Positions 7,681 through 16,854 are shown, counted from the stretch's first letter. The stretch: 64,000 bases of DNA from G963677445 sp963678275 (GCA_963678275.1 OY782765.1:124001-188000), one strand, 5' to 3'. Notes: generated by a model from the letters alone, not told the origin. Made by a program: numbers and translations.

Positions 7681-9483
7681 TTATGCTTTTTTTACCTGGT
7701 TTTCTTCTTCGCTGTCATCCTTTGTTTCATCCGAATCATCAGCTTCGGTAATTACAGAATCTTTCAGCATTTTAGTCAGTCCTTTGATGTCATCTCCCCG
7801 GAGTCCTATTTCTTTCAATAGAGCGTCTACGAGAGGCGCCTGACCTCTATAGCGAAGAGCGCTGTTAACAACCTGGTCGGCAAGATTAAGGCCTCCCGCG
7901 GCTCCTGCCGCCGATACACCGGCTCCGCTTCCGCCACCCTGTGTAAGCCCGTCGACCTGGATAATTTTGATATCATCAATTTTCTCCATCGGTTTCACAC
8001 TCGCGGCAATGATCGCGCTGAGGTTTTCAACAATCGCGAGTTTAACTTTCATCTCTATCAGGTTGCCTGAAAGAATATTCTCGGCCATATGGAGCGCTTT
8101 TTTACCCTCGGCTTCAACTTTATATCTTTCAGCGGCCGCGGCGGCTTTAAGTTTTTCAGCTTCAGCCTCGCCACCCGCAATAATGGTATGTTTTTTTGCT
8201 TCCGCTTCAGCGCTTATTCTTACCGCTTCGGCTCTGTCGGAAGATGCTTTTTTCTCAGCTTCAGCGGCTACTGTTATCGCGATAGCATCCTTTTCAGCTT
8301 CCTGCGCGGCTTTAATGAGATCAATTTGTTTCTGACGTGAGGCGATTTCATTTTCTTTAACTGTTGTAACTTCCTCTTCAGCTTTAACAGCTTTTGCGCG
8401 CGCCTGCTCAGCTTCTGTTTGTGCCAGTGACTGCTCTTTGGATTTTTCGGCAATGGCTATCTGTCGGCCCTGGTCGGCGAGTTTCACAGTTTTTTCCCTG
8501 TCGATATCAGCTTCTTCGATAGCCCTTGCTTTGAGAATGTCTTTCTCTTTAATCATTTTTTCTTTTTGAATTCTTCCTTCCTCAAGTTTCTGATCGGTAA
8601 GGATCCTTGCCAGTTCCACTTTTTCACGAGCCTGAATTTCAGCCTCTTCCGAAAGACGTTTTTTCTCGGCATTTTTAATGGCCGTTTCCGCTGATTCTTC
8701 CGCCTGTCTTACCTCAATTTCACGTTTCTGGGCAAGTTTGGCATATTCTTCTTCCCTTTGAATATTCAGTCTTTCTCTTTCAGCTTCCAGGGTTTTCTGT
8801 TTAATTTTAACAGATGTATCCTGCTCAATATCATTACGCTGTTTTTTCCTGTTTTCAATTTCTTCTGTCAGTTTTGTTAAACCTTCAGCGTCGAACGCGT
8901 TATCAGGATTAAAGTATTCCTTGTTGGTCTGGTCAAGCGCTGTAAGTGAAGCCGATTCAAGTTCGAGACCATTCTTAAGAAGGTCTTCAGAAACAGCGGT
9001 CTGCACTTTCTGAACAAAATCGACACGTTTTTCGTGCAGCTCTTCCATGGCCATTTCGGCGGCGACAGCTCTCAGGGCGTCAACAAATTTTCCCTCAACC
9101 AGCTCTTTTAATGATTTCGGGTCCAGAGTTCTTTTGCCGAGTGTCTGTGCGGCGTCGGCAATAGCTTCGGTTGTAGGTTTTACCCTCACATAAAATTCAG
9201 CAGTTACATCCACACGCATTCTGTCTTTGGTGATAAGAGCGAGTTCATCAGCTCTTCTCACTTCCAGACGAAGCGTATTCATATTTACTTTAATAATTTC
9301 ATGAAATACCGGCAGAACAATAGCTCCGCCATTCATAATTACTTTCTGCCCTCTCCATCCTGTCCGGACGAAAGAAATCTCTTTTGATGCTCGGTGATAC
9401 AGTTTTGCCACCATTGAAATAATAAAAACAATAGCGATGATGGCAATAACAATAATTAGAACTAATTGCGAACCGGGGTTCAT
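7681..9483 (-). CDS. yqiK: Flotillin-family SPFH protein (YqiK-like)
   Basis: This 600-residue protein has one N-terminal membrane segment (about 8-30), an SPFH/band 7 domain (about 40-215, with VRTGWRGQKVIMNGGAIVLPVFHE and VDVTAEFYVRV) and a long Ala/Glu/Lys-rich coiled coil (about 215-490), as in flotillins. The tail (about 500-600) has a Gly/Ala-rich linker and an acidic end. Flotillins oligomerise at the inner membrane and organise membrane microdomains. The gene is last in the RHH-pspA-yqiJ-yqiK operon, 11 bases after yqiJ, and ends at a strong terminator. The yqiJ-yqiK pairing is the same as in E. coli. Confidence 0.93.
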   Translation of the reverse strand: MNPGSQLVLIIVIAIIAIVFIISMVAKLYHRASKEISFVRTGWRGQKVIMNGGAIVLPVFHEIIKVNMNTLRLEVRRADELALITKDRMRVDVTAEFYVRVKPTTEAIADAAQTLGKRTLDPKSLKELVEGKFVDALRAVAAEMAMEELHEKRVDFVQKVQTAVSEDLLKNGLELESASLTALDQTNKEYFNPDNAFDAEGLTKLTEEIENRKKQRNDIEQDTSVKIKQKTLEAERERLNIQREEEYAKLAQKREIEVRQAEESAETAIKNAEKKRLSEEAEIQAREKVELARILTDQKLEEGRIQKEKMIKEKDILKARAIEEADIDREKTVKLADQGRQIAIAEKSKEQSLAQTEAEQARAKAVKAEEEVTTVKENEIASRQKQIDLIKAAQEAEKDAIAITVAAEAEKKASSDRAEAVRISAEAEAKKHTIIAGGEAEAEKLKAAAAAERYKVEAEGKKALHMAENILSGNLIEMKVKLAIVENLSAIIAASVKPMEKIDDIKIIQVDGLTQGGGSGAGVSAAGAAGGLNLADQVVNSALRYRGQAPLVDALLKEIGLRGDDIKGLTKMLKDSVITEADDSDETKDDSEEENQVKKA

Positions 9484-9494
9484 TTTTTCCTCCG

Positions 9495-10160
9495 TTAATC
9501 TGTTAATTTACCGTTATAATCTTTAATAGCGTAAAACTTTGCTCCGCTTTGTTTAACAAGAAGCACTTTAGACCCCTGCGTAAACTCTTCGCCTTCATTA
9601 TCCGGTTCAATCATTATGTAATGTGTCTGACCGAATTTATCTTTAAGCTTACCTTGCGCGGGGAGCGCTTTTTTGGCGGTGCCGAGAGTAACCTCGGCTA
9701 TCTGGCCGATAAAGGTAGATGAGGATACAGCCGAAGTTTCATCCTGCGGCAGAATTTTGGCAAAGAAAGAACCTGAAACTCTGACAACCGGAAGTGTCAG
9801 GAAAAAAACAGGGATGATTGCCAAATACCAGGGGAGCATAAATGAAAGCAGTGAAAGGACCACGGATTGTAAAATAAAACCGAGCAGCCCGAATACCGTA
9901 AGAAAAACAATAAGCAGAATGATCAGGGGGACTTCCCCGATTTTCAGCCATGCTCCAATATTGGCCAATACGGAAGGCGGCTCCATATCATCAGGCAGAT
10001 CAAGATCAACATCCAGGTCGATATCAGGTATGAGTGAATCAAACAGGGTCGATAATCCCATCCCGAAGATGTACCCTATTCCCTCAAACAAGGCCATGAC
10101 AAGCATAAGTCCTATTGACACCGCAAAAGGTATGTTGTCGCCTGAGAATATGAAATCCAT
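9495..10160 (-). CDS. yqiJ: YqiJ-family membrane protein with OB-fold tail
   Basis: This 221-residue protein has one membrane segment near 9-35, an acidic linker rich in Asp-Val-Asp-Leu (about 47-60), two further hydrophobic segments between 76 and 127, and a soluble C-terminal beta-rich domain (about 140-221) like the NfeD OB-fold. NfeD/YqiJ proteins are partners of flotillins, and here yqiK follows 11 bases later. The start ATG overlaps the pspA stop (TAATG), so translation is coupled. The molecular function of YqiJ is not known beyond the flotillin partnership. Confidence 0.88.
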   Translation of the reverse strand: MDFIFSGDNIPFAVSIGLMLVMALFEGIGYIFGMGLSTLFDSLIPDIDLDVDLDLPDDMEPPSVLANIGAWLKIGEVPLIILLIVFLTVFGLLGFILQSVVLSLLSFMLPWYLAIIPVFFLTLPVVRVSGSFFAKILPQDETSAVSSSTFIGQIAEVTLGTAKKALPAQGKLKDKFGQTHYIMIEPDNEGEEFTQGSKVLLVKQSGAKFYAIKDYNGKLTD

Positions 10161-10840
10161 TATTTATCTCCTGATTTAGCTTTAATAGCCGCCAGTCTTT
10201 CGCGGATTCTGTTTTGACGTGTCAGATCTTCAAGTTCCTCAAGTTTTGCCGCGTTCTGCATATCCGATCTGGAAGAAGCTTCGAGTCCGGTGGTTTTCTC
10301 GACCATTCTGTCGAAGGCGGCCTCGGCTCTTTCAACTTTCTGATCGATCGAGGCGTGTCCGGTTCCGCTATCGGTTACACTTTCTGACTTTGCCTCGGCG
10401 CGCGCTTTGCGGAATTCTCTCAATTCATCTCTCATTTCACGTTTTTTTGCCTGCAAAGCTGTAATATATCCCTCAAGTTCAACGCCTTTATCTTTTGCTT
10501 CCATAATTGAGTTTTCGAGAACAGGAATCTGGGCTTCAATATCCATCTGCTGCGCGATGGCGGCTTCTGCCAGATCATCCCTCGACTGATCCACGGCAAA
10601 TTCGATTTTTGCCGAAAGGTCTTCATGTTTTTTATTGGCCTCCATCAGTCTTTTTGTTGCCAGATGTTTCTGGGCGTTCAGTTTGCCAAGCTCGCTGCGA
10701 AGATCATAAATCGCGTTATCGATTTCACTGATAGCCTCTTCCATAACTGTTTCGGGCGCCGCGCTCTCAAGTACTTCAACCAGTTTTTTCGCGCTGCCGC
10801 TTATAATTCTCGATACACGTGAAGTTATTGTTTCTTTCAT
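10160..10840 (-). CDS. PspA/IM30-family protein
   Basis: I place the start at 10840 (226 residues), because AAGGAG lies just upstream of this ATG. The longer frame from 10876 adds a Lys-rich leader with no ribosome site. The protein is a long helical coiled coil typical of PspA/Vipp1/IM30. It starts MKETITSRVSRIISGSAKKLVEVLE, has the conserved PETVMEEAISEIDNAI region and a Glu/Lys/Ala heptad core. PspA-type proteins coat and repair stressed inner membranes. It is the second gene of the RHH-pspA-yqiJ-yqiK operon, consistent with a membrane-stress function. Confidence 0.9.
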   Translation of the reverse strand: MKETITSRVSRIISGSAKKLVEVLESAAPETVMEEAISEIDNAIYDLRSELGKLNAQKHLATKRLMEANKKHEDLSAKIEFAVDQSRDDLAEAAIAQQMDIEAQIPVLENSIMEAKDKGVELEGYITALQAKKREMRDELREFRKARAEAKSESVTDSGTGHASIDQKVERAEAAFDRMVEKTTGLEASSRSDMQNAAKLEELEDLTRQNRIRERLAAIKAKSGDK

Positions 10841-10853
10841 TTTTTTACTCCTT

Positions 10854-11363
10854 TTATTTTTTCCTCTGCAATTCAATTATTCCGGATAACTCCAATACGG
10901 GCTGTAGTTGCCTGCGGACAGCCTTTTTATCGTAGGTCGGTGATTCTTCAGTAATCCCGAGCCTCATCATATGGGAAAAGAGGGAGAAAACTCTCTTTAA
11001 CAGTCCATCCTCTAAAGTTTCCAGCGTCTTCCGGTCTACTTCCTTTTTTCCCGCCGAAACGGCTGTCATATAAAATGCCATTATTTCAGGAAGCCATTCT
11101 CCGATTTTTGCTGTAACATCAGAATGCAAATTAAGTTTTCTTTCACTTGTAAGCAAGCGCTGCTGAGTATCCTGCACCAGGTTTTTTAATGTCACGAGGC
11201 TGTTGCCATAGTCATGCATGCTCGATTTTATTTCTCTCAGCTCGGCAATAATCGCTCTCAGCTTGTCGCTGGGTGTGGATGCGTCCGGGGTGTCGAATGA
11301 CGTCACAAATTCGGCGTCCTCCTGAGATAACCTGACACTTACCGCTACAGATTTTGATGTCAT
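10854..11363 (-). CDS. Putative ribbon-helix-helix regulator of the flotillin operon
   Basis: The start is set at 11363 (169 residues), because AAAGGAG lies a few bases upstream; the longer frame from 11414 would begin inside the promoter region. The N-terminus (KSVAVSVRLSQEDAEFV, then TPSDKLRAIIAEL) has the strand-helix-helix look of an Arc/MetJ-type DNA-binding domain. The remaining 120 residues are helical and unrecognised. It is first in the operon, 13 bases before pspA, so autoregulation is plausible. The RHH assignment is by eye only; a stress-related helical protein of another type is possible. Confidence 0.6.
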   Translation of the reverse strand: MTSKSVAVSVRLSQEDAEFVTSFDTPDASTPSDKLRAIIAELREIKSSMHDYGNSLVTLKNLVQDTQQRLLTSERKLNLHSDVTAKIGEWLPEIMAFYMTAVSAGKKEVDRKTLETLEDGLLKRVFSLFSHMMRLGITEESPTYDKKAVRRQLQPVLELSGIIELQRKK

Positions 11364-11425
11364 AAGGTAATCTCCTTTATCTTTGTGTATGCTTTGTTTA
11401 ATTAATGTATACAAATGCTGACAGT

Positions 11426-11454
11426 ATAATACAAAAAATTAATAATGTTGTCAA
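11426..11454 (-). promoter_or_regulatory. Near-consensus sigma-70 promoter for the flotillin operon
   Basis: On the minus strand TTGACA (11454-11449) is followed by exactly 17 bases and TATTAT (11431-11426). Just downstream is the palindrome TGTATACA (11406-11413), well placed to be an operator for the first gene product. The -35 is perfect and the -10 has one mismatch. Confidence 0.85.
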
Positions 11455-11622
11455 GCGAAATCGTAGATAAAATGATGTTTTCAATTGTCAGTCTTTTAAA
11501 CGGATAAAAAAACTTCCATTTATTTTAAAATAATTCCCTTTTATATGTAGAGGTAAATCGTTGTAATGAAAGGGTTTGTGGGATGAGTCAGGGTATGGGG
11601 CTTTTCGGGGACGTTTAAAACA

Positions 11623-12216
11623 CTATTCTGCTACACATGATTTCAGCTCTATAAAAAGGTCTTCCGCGGTAATAATTCCTTCATGAGTTACTGGAATATC
11701 AGCTTTGCCGAGGCATTCGGCAGCCCAGGTATTACATGTATAAAACAGGGAATAGTTTCGGTCGGAACTGTAAAATTTGATTATGCCGCCCGCTTTTTCA
11801 GAAAGAGGCTGAGCTAAACTGTCACTCATAGTCTGGTTGATAAAGGAAGCGAATTTAGTAAAGGAGCTGTCGGAAATCCCAAATTCGAAGAAAAAATCGG
11901 ACCAGAGTTTTATATCCTCAGGGTCCTGAAGAGAGCCAATAATCCTGACAACAGATTTAGTAGGGGTAAATAATGCCTTTAATGCCAGCTCAAGATCAAA
12001 CTCCGACTCGGATTGATAAAATCCATGATCGCCCCAGCCAATATCGACGATTTTGTAGCTGCTGAATTGCTTCAATACAGGAATACGTTCTATGGTTTCT
12101 TTATTGACAGGAATGAACAAACCTGTATGCCAGGAATATTTCACGACATAGATAGTCGTATTCTGAGCTGAAATACAGTTAAAAAATATAATGGTAAAGA
12201 ATATGATTCGTATCAT
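11623..12216 (-). CDS. DUF2459-like secreted protein
   Basis: This 197-residue protein starts with a clear signal peptide (MIRIIFFTIIFFNCISAQ). The body matches what I know of DUF2459 (TIGR02117-type) proteins: YSWHTGLFIPV, then DIGWGDHGFYQSE, and a later CNTWAAECL motif. The conserved His, Asp and Cys residues suggest a papain-like or NlpC-like fold, but that is inference. The function of the family is not established. It is a single gene transcribed away from the HisH-like gene, with a 180-base divergent spacer that shows no clear motif. Confidence 0.72.
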   Translation of the reverse strand: MIRIIFFTIIFFNCISAQNTTIYVVKYSWHTGLFIPVNKETIERIPVLKQFSSYKIVDIGWGDHGFYQSESEFDLELALKALFTPTKSVVRIIGSLQDPEDIKLWSDFFFEFGISDSSFTKFASFINQTMSDSLAQPLSEKAGGIIKFYSSDRNYSLFYTCNTWAAECLGKADIPVTHEGIITAEDLFIELKSCVAE

Positions 12217-12396
12217 ATTTACATCTTTTTACATTTTTTTACTTTCTGCCGGTTTTCTTTTTAGTTATTATTCAATAAATTCCAATCAGGTTTCTAACTA
12301 AATTAAAAAAATTATAAACCTTTGCAGAGTTATTTTTCCAGTTTTCGCTGAGGTTCCAAAAATTTAATTTGTCAGCATTTTCAGGAACATAATAAA

Positions 12397-12978
12397 ATGA
12401 TAACGATAATCAAATATCATTCGACAGGCTCAGAGGAGCTGGGTAAAATATTTAAAGAGCTTGGTTGTGATTATGAATACTCCAATCAGGAAAAATGTCT
12501 GTGTCAGTCAGATTTAATTATCCTGCCTGATTGTGTGAATATCGCGGCGTCTCTCAGGAAACTAAGGTTATATAATATTACTAATCTGCTCAAGGTGGTT
12601 AAAAGGCCGCTGCTTGCTATTAATATGGGATTAAATCTTCTTTGTGATAATATTGGTGAGACAAAGGGCATCGGGCTTCTTCCCCTCAATAGCAGGCCTG
12701 CCGACGAGCTGGGGGAGTTTAAGAAAGGACAGTTTTACTCAGTCAATGTTCGGGATAGCGCCCGGATATTTCATGATAAAAGTGAAACCGGCTTTTATTT
12801 TATGAACAGTTTCTACATACCTGAAAACCAGCTCTCAACATCAGATATTCAGATAGATGGTAGGAAAATTACAGCGACAATAGAATATGGAAAGGTTTCA
12901 GGAGTTCAGTTTAATCCTGAAAAGTCGGGGGAAAAAGGAGTGGAATTCCTTAAGAATTTCATTTCCGGAATAATTTAG
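12397..12978 (+). CDS. HisH-like class I amidotransferase without catalytic Cys and His
   Basis: This 193-residue protein follows the HisH glutaminase fold from end to end, including the terminal GVQFNPEKSG block. All three recognisable active-site positions are changed. The nucleophile strand that normally reads GICLGMQLL is AINMGLNLL, so Cys is Asn76. The HPE motif is NPE, so His is Asn173 while Glu175 remains. The family HSY near 137 is NSF. The oxyanion PGVG segment is PDCVN. It should not hydrolyse glutamine. It starts at an ATG and is followed 20 bases later by the GH31 gene. No HisF or other his gene is nearby. A regulatory or ligand-binding role is possible but unproven. Confidence 0.78.
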   Translation: MITIIKYHSTGSEELGKIFKELGCDYEYSNQEKCLCQSDLIILPDCVNIAASLRKLRLYNITNLLKVVKRPLLAINMGLNLLCDNIGETKGIGLLPLNSRPADELGEFKKGQFYSVNVRDSARIFHDKSETGFYFMNSFYIPENQLSTSDIQIDGRKITATIEYGKVSGVQFNPEKSGEKGVEFLKNFISGII

Positions 12979-12998
12979 AACAAACAACCGGAAGAAAT

Positions 12999-15900
12999 AT
13001 GAGAAAAATTTTAATGTTATCGGCTATGGCTGTAATAACATCGGTTATTTTTGGCCAGAATGTAATATCTGTATCAGTTGATGATAATAAATTGACGATC
13101 GGCGCCGGAGATGATTTTATTTTGTTTCAGGCATGTTCCGAAAATATTCTTCAGGTGGATTATATGCCTTTGGGTATTATGGGAGAAGATACACTTGTTG
13201 TTTACAAAACAGAATGGGATTTTACCGGATACAATATTGACACATCCTCCAATCCTGTGGTTTTATCGACTTCCTCCTACAGACTTGAAATATTCAGAGA
13301 ACCATTAAGTTTTGACCTTTACAATTCAGAGGGAGATAAAATTCATGAAATTGAAGCGGGAAATTTTGCCGCAGAAGGGATAATTTCCAACGTAAATCCC
13401 GGTACATATTATGGGGTTTATAACAGGGCCCAGCCTCCGCTCGAATTGACGGGCTGGGCGCCGGTCGGAGCCTGGAGCCAGGGAGGCGCGGGAGGTCCCT
13501 TTGTCTGGTCGCTGAACGGTTGGGGTTTTCTTGCCGATGAGGATGGAGGATATTTATATGCCGGAACGGATGAATTTATTTTTGGCCGCGACACAAATGG
13601 TGTAAAAGAGGATTTCGAATTTTACTTTTTTGTGGGAGAGCCGGAAGATATTTTTTCCGGATGGACTGAGGTTTCCGGAAGAGCTCCTTTGCTGCCCAAA
13701 TATCTACTCGGTTTTATAAACACTGAATGGGGTATTGATGAGGATGAGCTAAAGAGTGATACCGAAACTTACAGAAATCTGGATATTCCCATTGACTGTT
13801 ATGTCCTCGATTTTGACTGGATGGACTGGGGAGCGGATAATTTTGGTGAGTTCAGATGGGGCAATAAATTTTCTACCGCTCCCGGCGGAGGATTAAAAAC
13901 GATTTTGGATGAACGGGGTATTAAACTCGGAGGCATTCGAAAACCGAGGATTCATGTTAATACTGTGCAGGGACAATATTGCGAAACACATAATTTTTTT
14001 CTTGGTTATGAAATCGATTATTTCAGCGGTGAGCAGGTGGGACTGCTCAATTTTCACGACCCGGAATGCCGTCAGTGGTACTGGGAATCCTTCATTAATC
14101 AAAATTCATATAATACCGGAATTACCGGTTACTGGAACGATGAAGCGGATGTTTATGGCGGCAATATGATGTTTATGCAAATGCAGCGAATGAATTATGA
14201 AGGACAAAGGAGTTATAATAATAACAGAGTCTGGTCATTAAACAGAAATTTTTACAGCGGCAGCCAGAGATATTCTTACATTCACTGGTCGGGTGATATT
14301 TCAACCGGTTTCTATTCTATGGCGCAGCAGAGGACAATAATGCTTTCGAGCATATTGCTGGGATCAGCCTGGTGGTCTATGGATACCGGAGGATTCAACG
14401 GTCATCCCGGTTCCGAAAATTATTACAGATGGATTCAGTTCGCGGCTTTTGTTCCGGTAATGCGTGTTCACGGAACTGAAAACCAGGAACGTGAACCGTG
14501 GAATTATGGCGATCAGGCGCTCGAAATATCTCGTGAATATATTAAACTCAGGTATTCCCTTCTGCCTTATTTTTATACAATGGCCCGTAAAAACCATGAA
14601 ACCGGAAAACCTCCTGTAAGGCCTTTTATCATGGAATATCCCGAGGATACCGGGTTTGAAAATTATATCGACGGATGGATGTTTGGTGATAATTTTGCTG
14701 TTTATCCGGTTGTTCAGCAGGGAGCTGAAGAAATAATTATCAGGCTGCCGGAAGGGGAGTGGACTGATTATTTCAGGGAAGAAACAGTATCCGGCCCGGT
14801 TACTATTCAGTATCCTCTAACCGATCATAATATTCCTCTTTTTGTTAAAAGCGGTTCGGTTTTTCCTATGGCGGCGGCGGGCAGATATACAGATGATCCC
14901 GCGACATCCGACAGGCTGCGGATTGTTTGTTATCCGGGACCTTCATCTGATTTTGAATTTTATGAGGATGACGGAGTTACTTATAATTATGAAACGGGTA
15001 GCTGGTCTAAAACCGCTCTTTCAAGAAGCACAGCAGGATATATAATAACCCTGAACATCGGTGACAGGACAGGAAACTTTAATCCCCCTTCGAGAGACTA
15101 TATCGGGGAGTTCAGGATGATTGAGGAAATACCTGATTCGGTTCTGCTTGACGGGCAGCAATTGATTATGAGCGATCCTGATACTTTATTAAACAGTCAT
15201 ATCACCGGGTGGGCTTATGACGCAGGGAAAAAGATTGCTTACGCGCGTTTTCCCGACAACGGTGTTTCATCAAAGGTGGAAGTATACCAACAGGTTGATT
15301 CTGTGCCTCCATCCGCCGACAGCGCGAAATTTACCGACGGGAATCATATTCATATATTCTTCAGCGAAAAAATTGAAGCGGGGGATGGAACCAACGGAGC
15401 GGAGAATATAACGAATTACACTGTGAGCGATTTAACAGTCCTTGGCGCCGAGCTGCAAACAGGAGGTATGGAAGTTCTGCTTGAAGTAACGGACGCGGAG
15501 GATACTCATGAATATGAACTGACAATTTCGGGAATAGCCGATATTTCGCCGTCGCAAAATATTATGGGCGCGGAAACTTTGAACCTTACATTTATAGAAG
15601 TATTGTATTACACCATAAATCTGCAGCAGGGACTGAATGGTTATACCGGTTGTGAAGACGCTCATATCATAGAATACTCCCCGGATAATAACGCCGGAGG
15701 ATTCGGTTACCTGGAAGCATGCCGCTATTCAGGTGATATTAATTCAGATGATAAGTCGGCGCTGCTGAAATTTGATATGTCCGAAGTGAATAACTCTGTC
15801 GATGATATAATGGAAGCGGAGCTGGTTTTAACCCTTGCCGGGATTCGCAACGGAGCGCCGGATAAACAGATTTCGGCTTACAGGCTGACTGCTGACTGGT

Positions 15901-16547
15901 CGCAGGGGAATAACAGCGCAGGAATTGATGGCGGAGCGGCAGTGGCGGGTGAAGTAACCTGGAACAGCGCTTTTCATAACCAGGTTGCATGGAATAACCC
16001 GGGAGGAGATTTTACCCCTGAGCTTCTGGACGCCCAGATTGTCGGCAGCGAAACAGGCGGCGTCTATTCGTGGGACATTTCCGATGCTGTATTATTCTGG
16101 AAGGCAAATCCGGATGAAAATTATGGCATTATATTGAAAGAAGATTTACCATCAGGCAGCAGCGGCACGAAGGTTTTCGGGGCATCGGAAAATGAGGATA
16201 TTTCATTGCGTCCTAAAATTGTTGTTCACATGAAAGCGATTCCCTCGGGAGTTGGAGGGGAGCGGCTTTCCGGTTTACTGCCGGATAAATTTACGCTTTC
16301 ACAAAATTATCCTAATCCCTTTAATCCTTCCACAAGAATTAACTATTCTGTTCCGGAGTTTTCTAGCGTAAAGATTACAATTTATGATATAATGGGAAGA
16401 AAAGTAAAAACATTATTGGATGAAGAGAAATCAGCAGGTAACTATTCACTTGACTGGGATGCTTCCAATCTTAGTTCCGGCGTATATATTTACCGGATGA
16501 GAGCAGGGAATTTTTCAACCGGCCGGAAGTGTATGCTTCTGAAATAA
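12999..16547 (+). CDS. Secreted GH31 glycosidase with DNRLRE and T9SS sorting domains
   Basis: This 1182-residue exported enzyme has a signal peptide (1-20), an N-terminal beta-sandwich, and a GH31 (beta/alpha)8 domain at about 228-560. The likely nucleophile is Asp381 in GYWNDEADVYG and the acid/base Asp433 in HWSGDIS. Beta domains follow to about 760. Then come an Ig-like segment starting VPPSADSAKF (about 767-865), a DNRLRE-type beta domain (about 869-1075) and a type IX secretion tail from about 1093 (LSQNYPNPFNPST, ending in a Lys-rich strand). It should act on alpha-linked glycans at the cell surface or outside. The nucleophile region differs from the common WxDMNE form, so the substrate is open. 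Confidence 0.9.
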   Translation: MRKILMLSAMAVITSVIFGQNVISVSVDDNKLTIGAGDDFILFQACSENILQVDYMPLGIMGEDTLVVYKTEWDFTGYNIDTSSNPVVLSTSSYRLEIFREPLSFDLYNSEGDKIHEIEAGNFAAEGIISNVNPGTYYGVYNRAQPPLELTGWAPVGAWSQGGAGGPFVWSLNGWGFLADEDGGYLYAGTDEFIFGRDTNGVKEDFEFYFFVGEPEDIFSGWTEVSGRAPLLPKYLLGFINTEWGIDEDELKSDTETYRNLDIPIDCYVLDFDWMDWGADNFGEFRWGNKFSTAPGGGLKTILDERGIKLGGIRKPRIHVNTVQGQYCETHNFFLGYEIDYFSGEQVGLLNFHDPECRQWYWESFINQNSYNTGITGYWNDEADVYGGNMMFMQMQRMNYEGQRSYNNNRVWSLNRNFYSGSQRYSYIHWSGDISTGFYSMAQQRTIMLSSILLGSAWWSMDTGGFNGHPGSENYYRWIQFAAFVPVMRVHGTENQEREPWNYGDQALEISREYIKLRYSLLPYFYTMARKNHETGKPPVRPFIMEYPEDTGFENYIDGWMFGDNFAVYPVVQQGAEEIIIRLPEGEWTDYFREETVSGPVTIQYPLTDHNIPLFVKSGSVFPMAAAGRYTDDPATSDRLRIVCYPGPSSDFEFYEDDGVTYNYETGSWSKTALSRSTAGYIITLNIGDRTGNFNPPSRDYIGEFRMIEEIPDSVLLDGQQLIMSDPDTLLNSHITGWAYDAGKKIAYARFPDNGVSSKVEVYQQVDSVPPSADSAKFTDGNHIHIFFSEKIEAGDGTNGAENITNYTVSDLTVLGAELQTGGMEVLLEVTDAEDTHEYELTISGIADISPSQNIMGAETLNLTFIEVLYYTINLQQGLNGYTGCEDAHIIEYSPDNNAGGFGYLEACRYSGDINSDDKSALLKFDMSEVNNSVDDIMEAELVLTLAGIRNGAPDKQISAYRLTADWSQGNNSAGIDGGAAVAGEVTWNSAFHNQVAWNNPGGDFTPELLDAQIVGSETGGVYSWDISDAVLFWKANPDENYGIILKEDLPSGSSGTKVFGASENEDISLRPKIVVHMKAIPSGVGGERLSGLLPDKFTLSQNYPNPFNPSTRINYSVPEFSSVKITIYDIMGRKVKTLLDEEKSAGNYSLDWDASNLSSGVYIYRMRAGNFSTGRKCMLLK

Positions 16548-16600
16548 TATTGCTCTGCTTTAAAAAAATCTGAGTAAGAGTAGTCCGTAAGTAGTCAAAT

Positions 16601-16839
16601 TCTACGCAAAATGGCAAAAATGTAATTAATAATGAATAATTAATAATTAATAATGAATAATTAATAATAAGTAATTAATAATAAATAATTAATAAGGTCA
16701 AGAGAACCGCAGATTTTTTTGATTACGCGGATTTCGTTGATTGAGGTTGGAAGAAAAGCCACAAAAGAAATTAGGAATTAGGAATTAGGAATTAGGAATT
16801 ACGAATTACGAATGAGGAATGAAAAGAATGTAATGAAAC
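16601..16839 (+). repeat. Dispersed repeat block C, direct copy
   Basis: This block matches 7398-7570 in reverse orientation, sharing CTACGCAAAATGG-like, GATTACGCGGATTTCGTTGA-like and GAAAAGAATGTAATGAAAC segments. Its AT tract is longer than in the other copy. No open frame of note lies in it. Confidence 0.75.
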
Positions 16840-16854
16840 CTTATTTTTTATTTT

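Noticed and set aside
8089..8340. Plus-strand frames across the flotillin coiled coil
   Set aside because: These are antisense shadows of the repetitive Ala/Glu/Lys codons of yqiK and have no start signals.
10841..10876. Longer N-terminus for the PspA-like protein
   Set aside because: The upstream ATG lacks a ribosome site, adds a Lys/Arg-rich leader not expected for PspA, and the ATG at 10840 has AAGGAG at good spacing.
11364..11414. Longer N-terminus for the RHH-like protein
   Set aside because: It would extend into the promoter region just downstream of the -10 box, and the ATG at 11363 has a strong AAAGGAG site.
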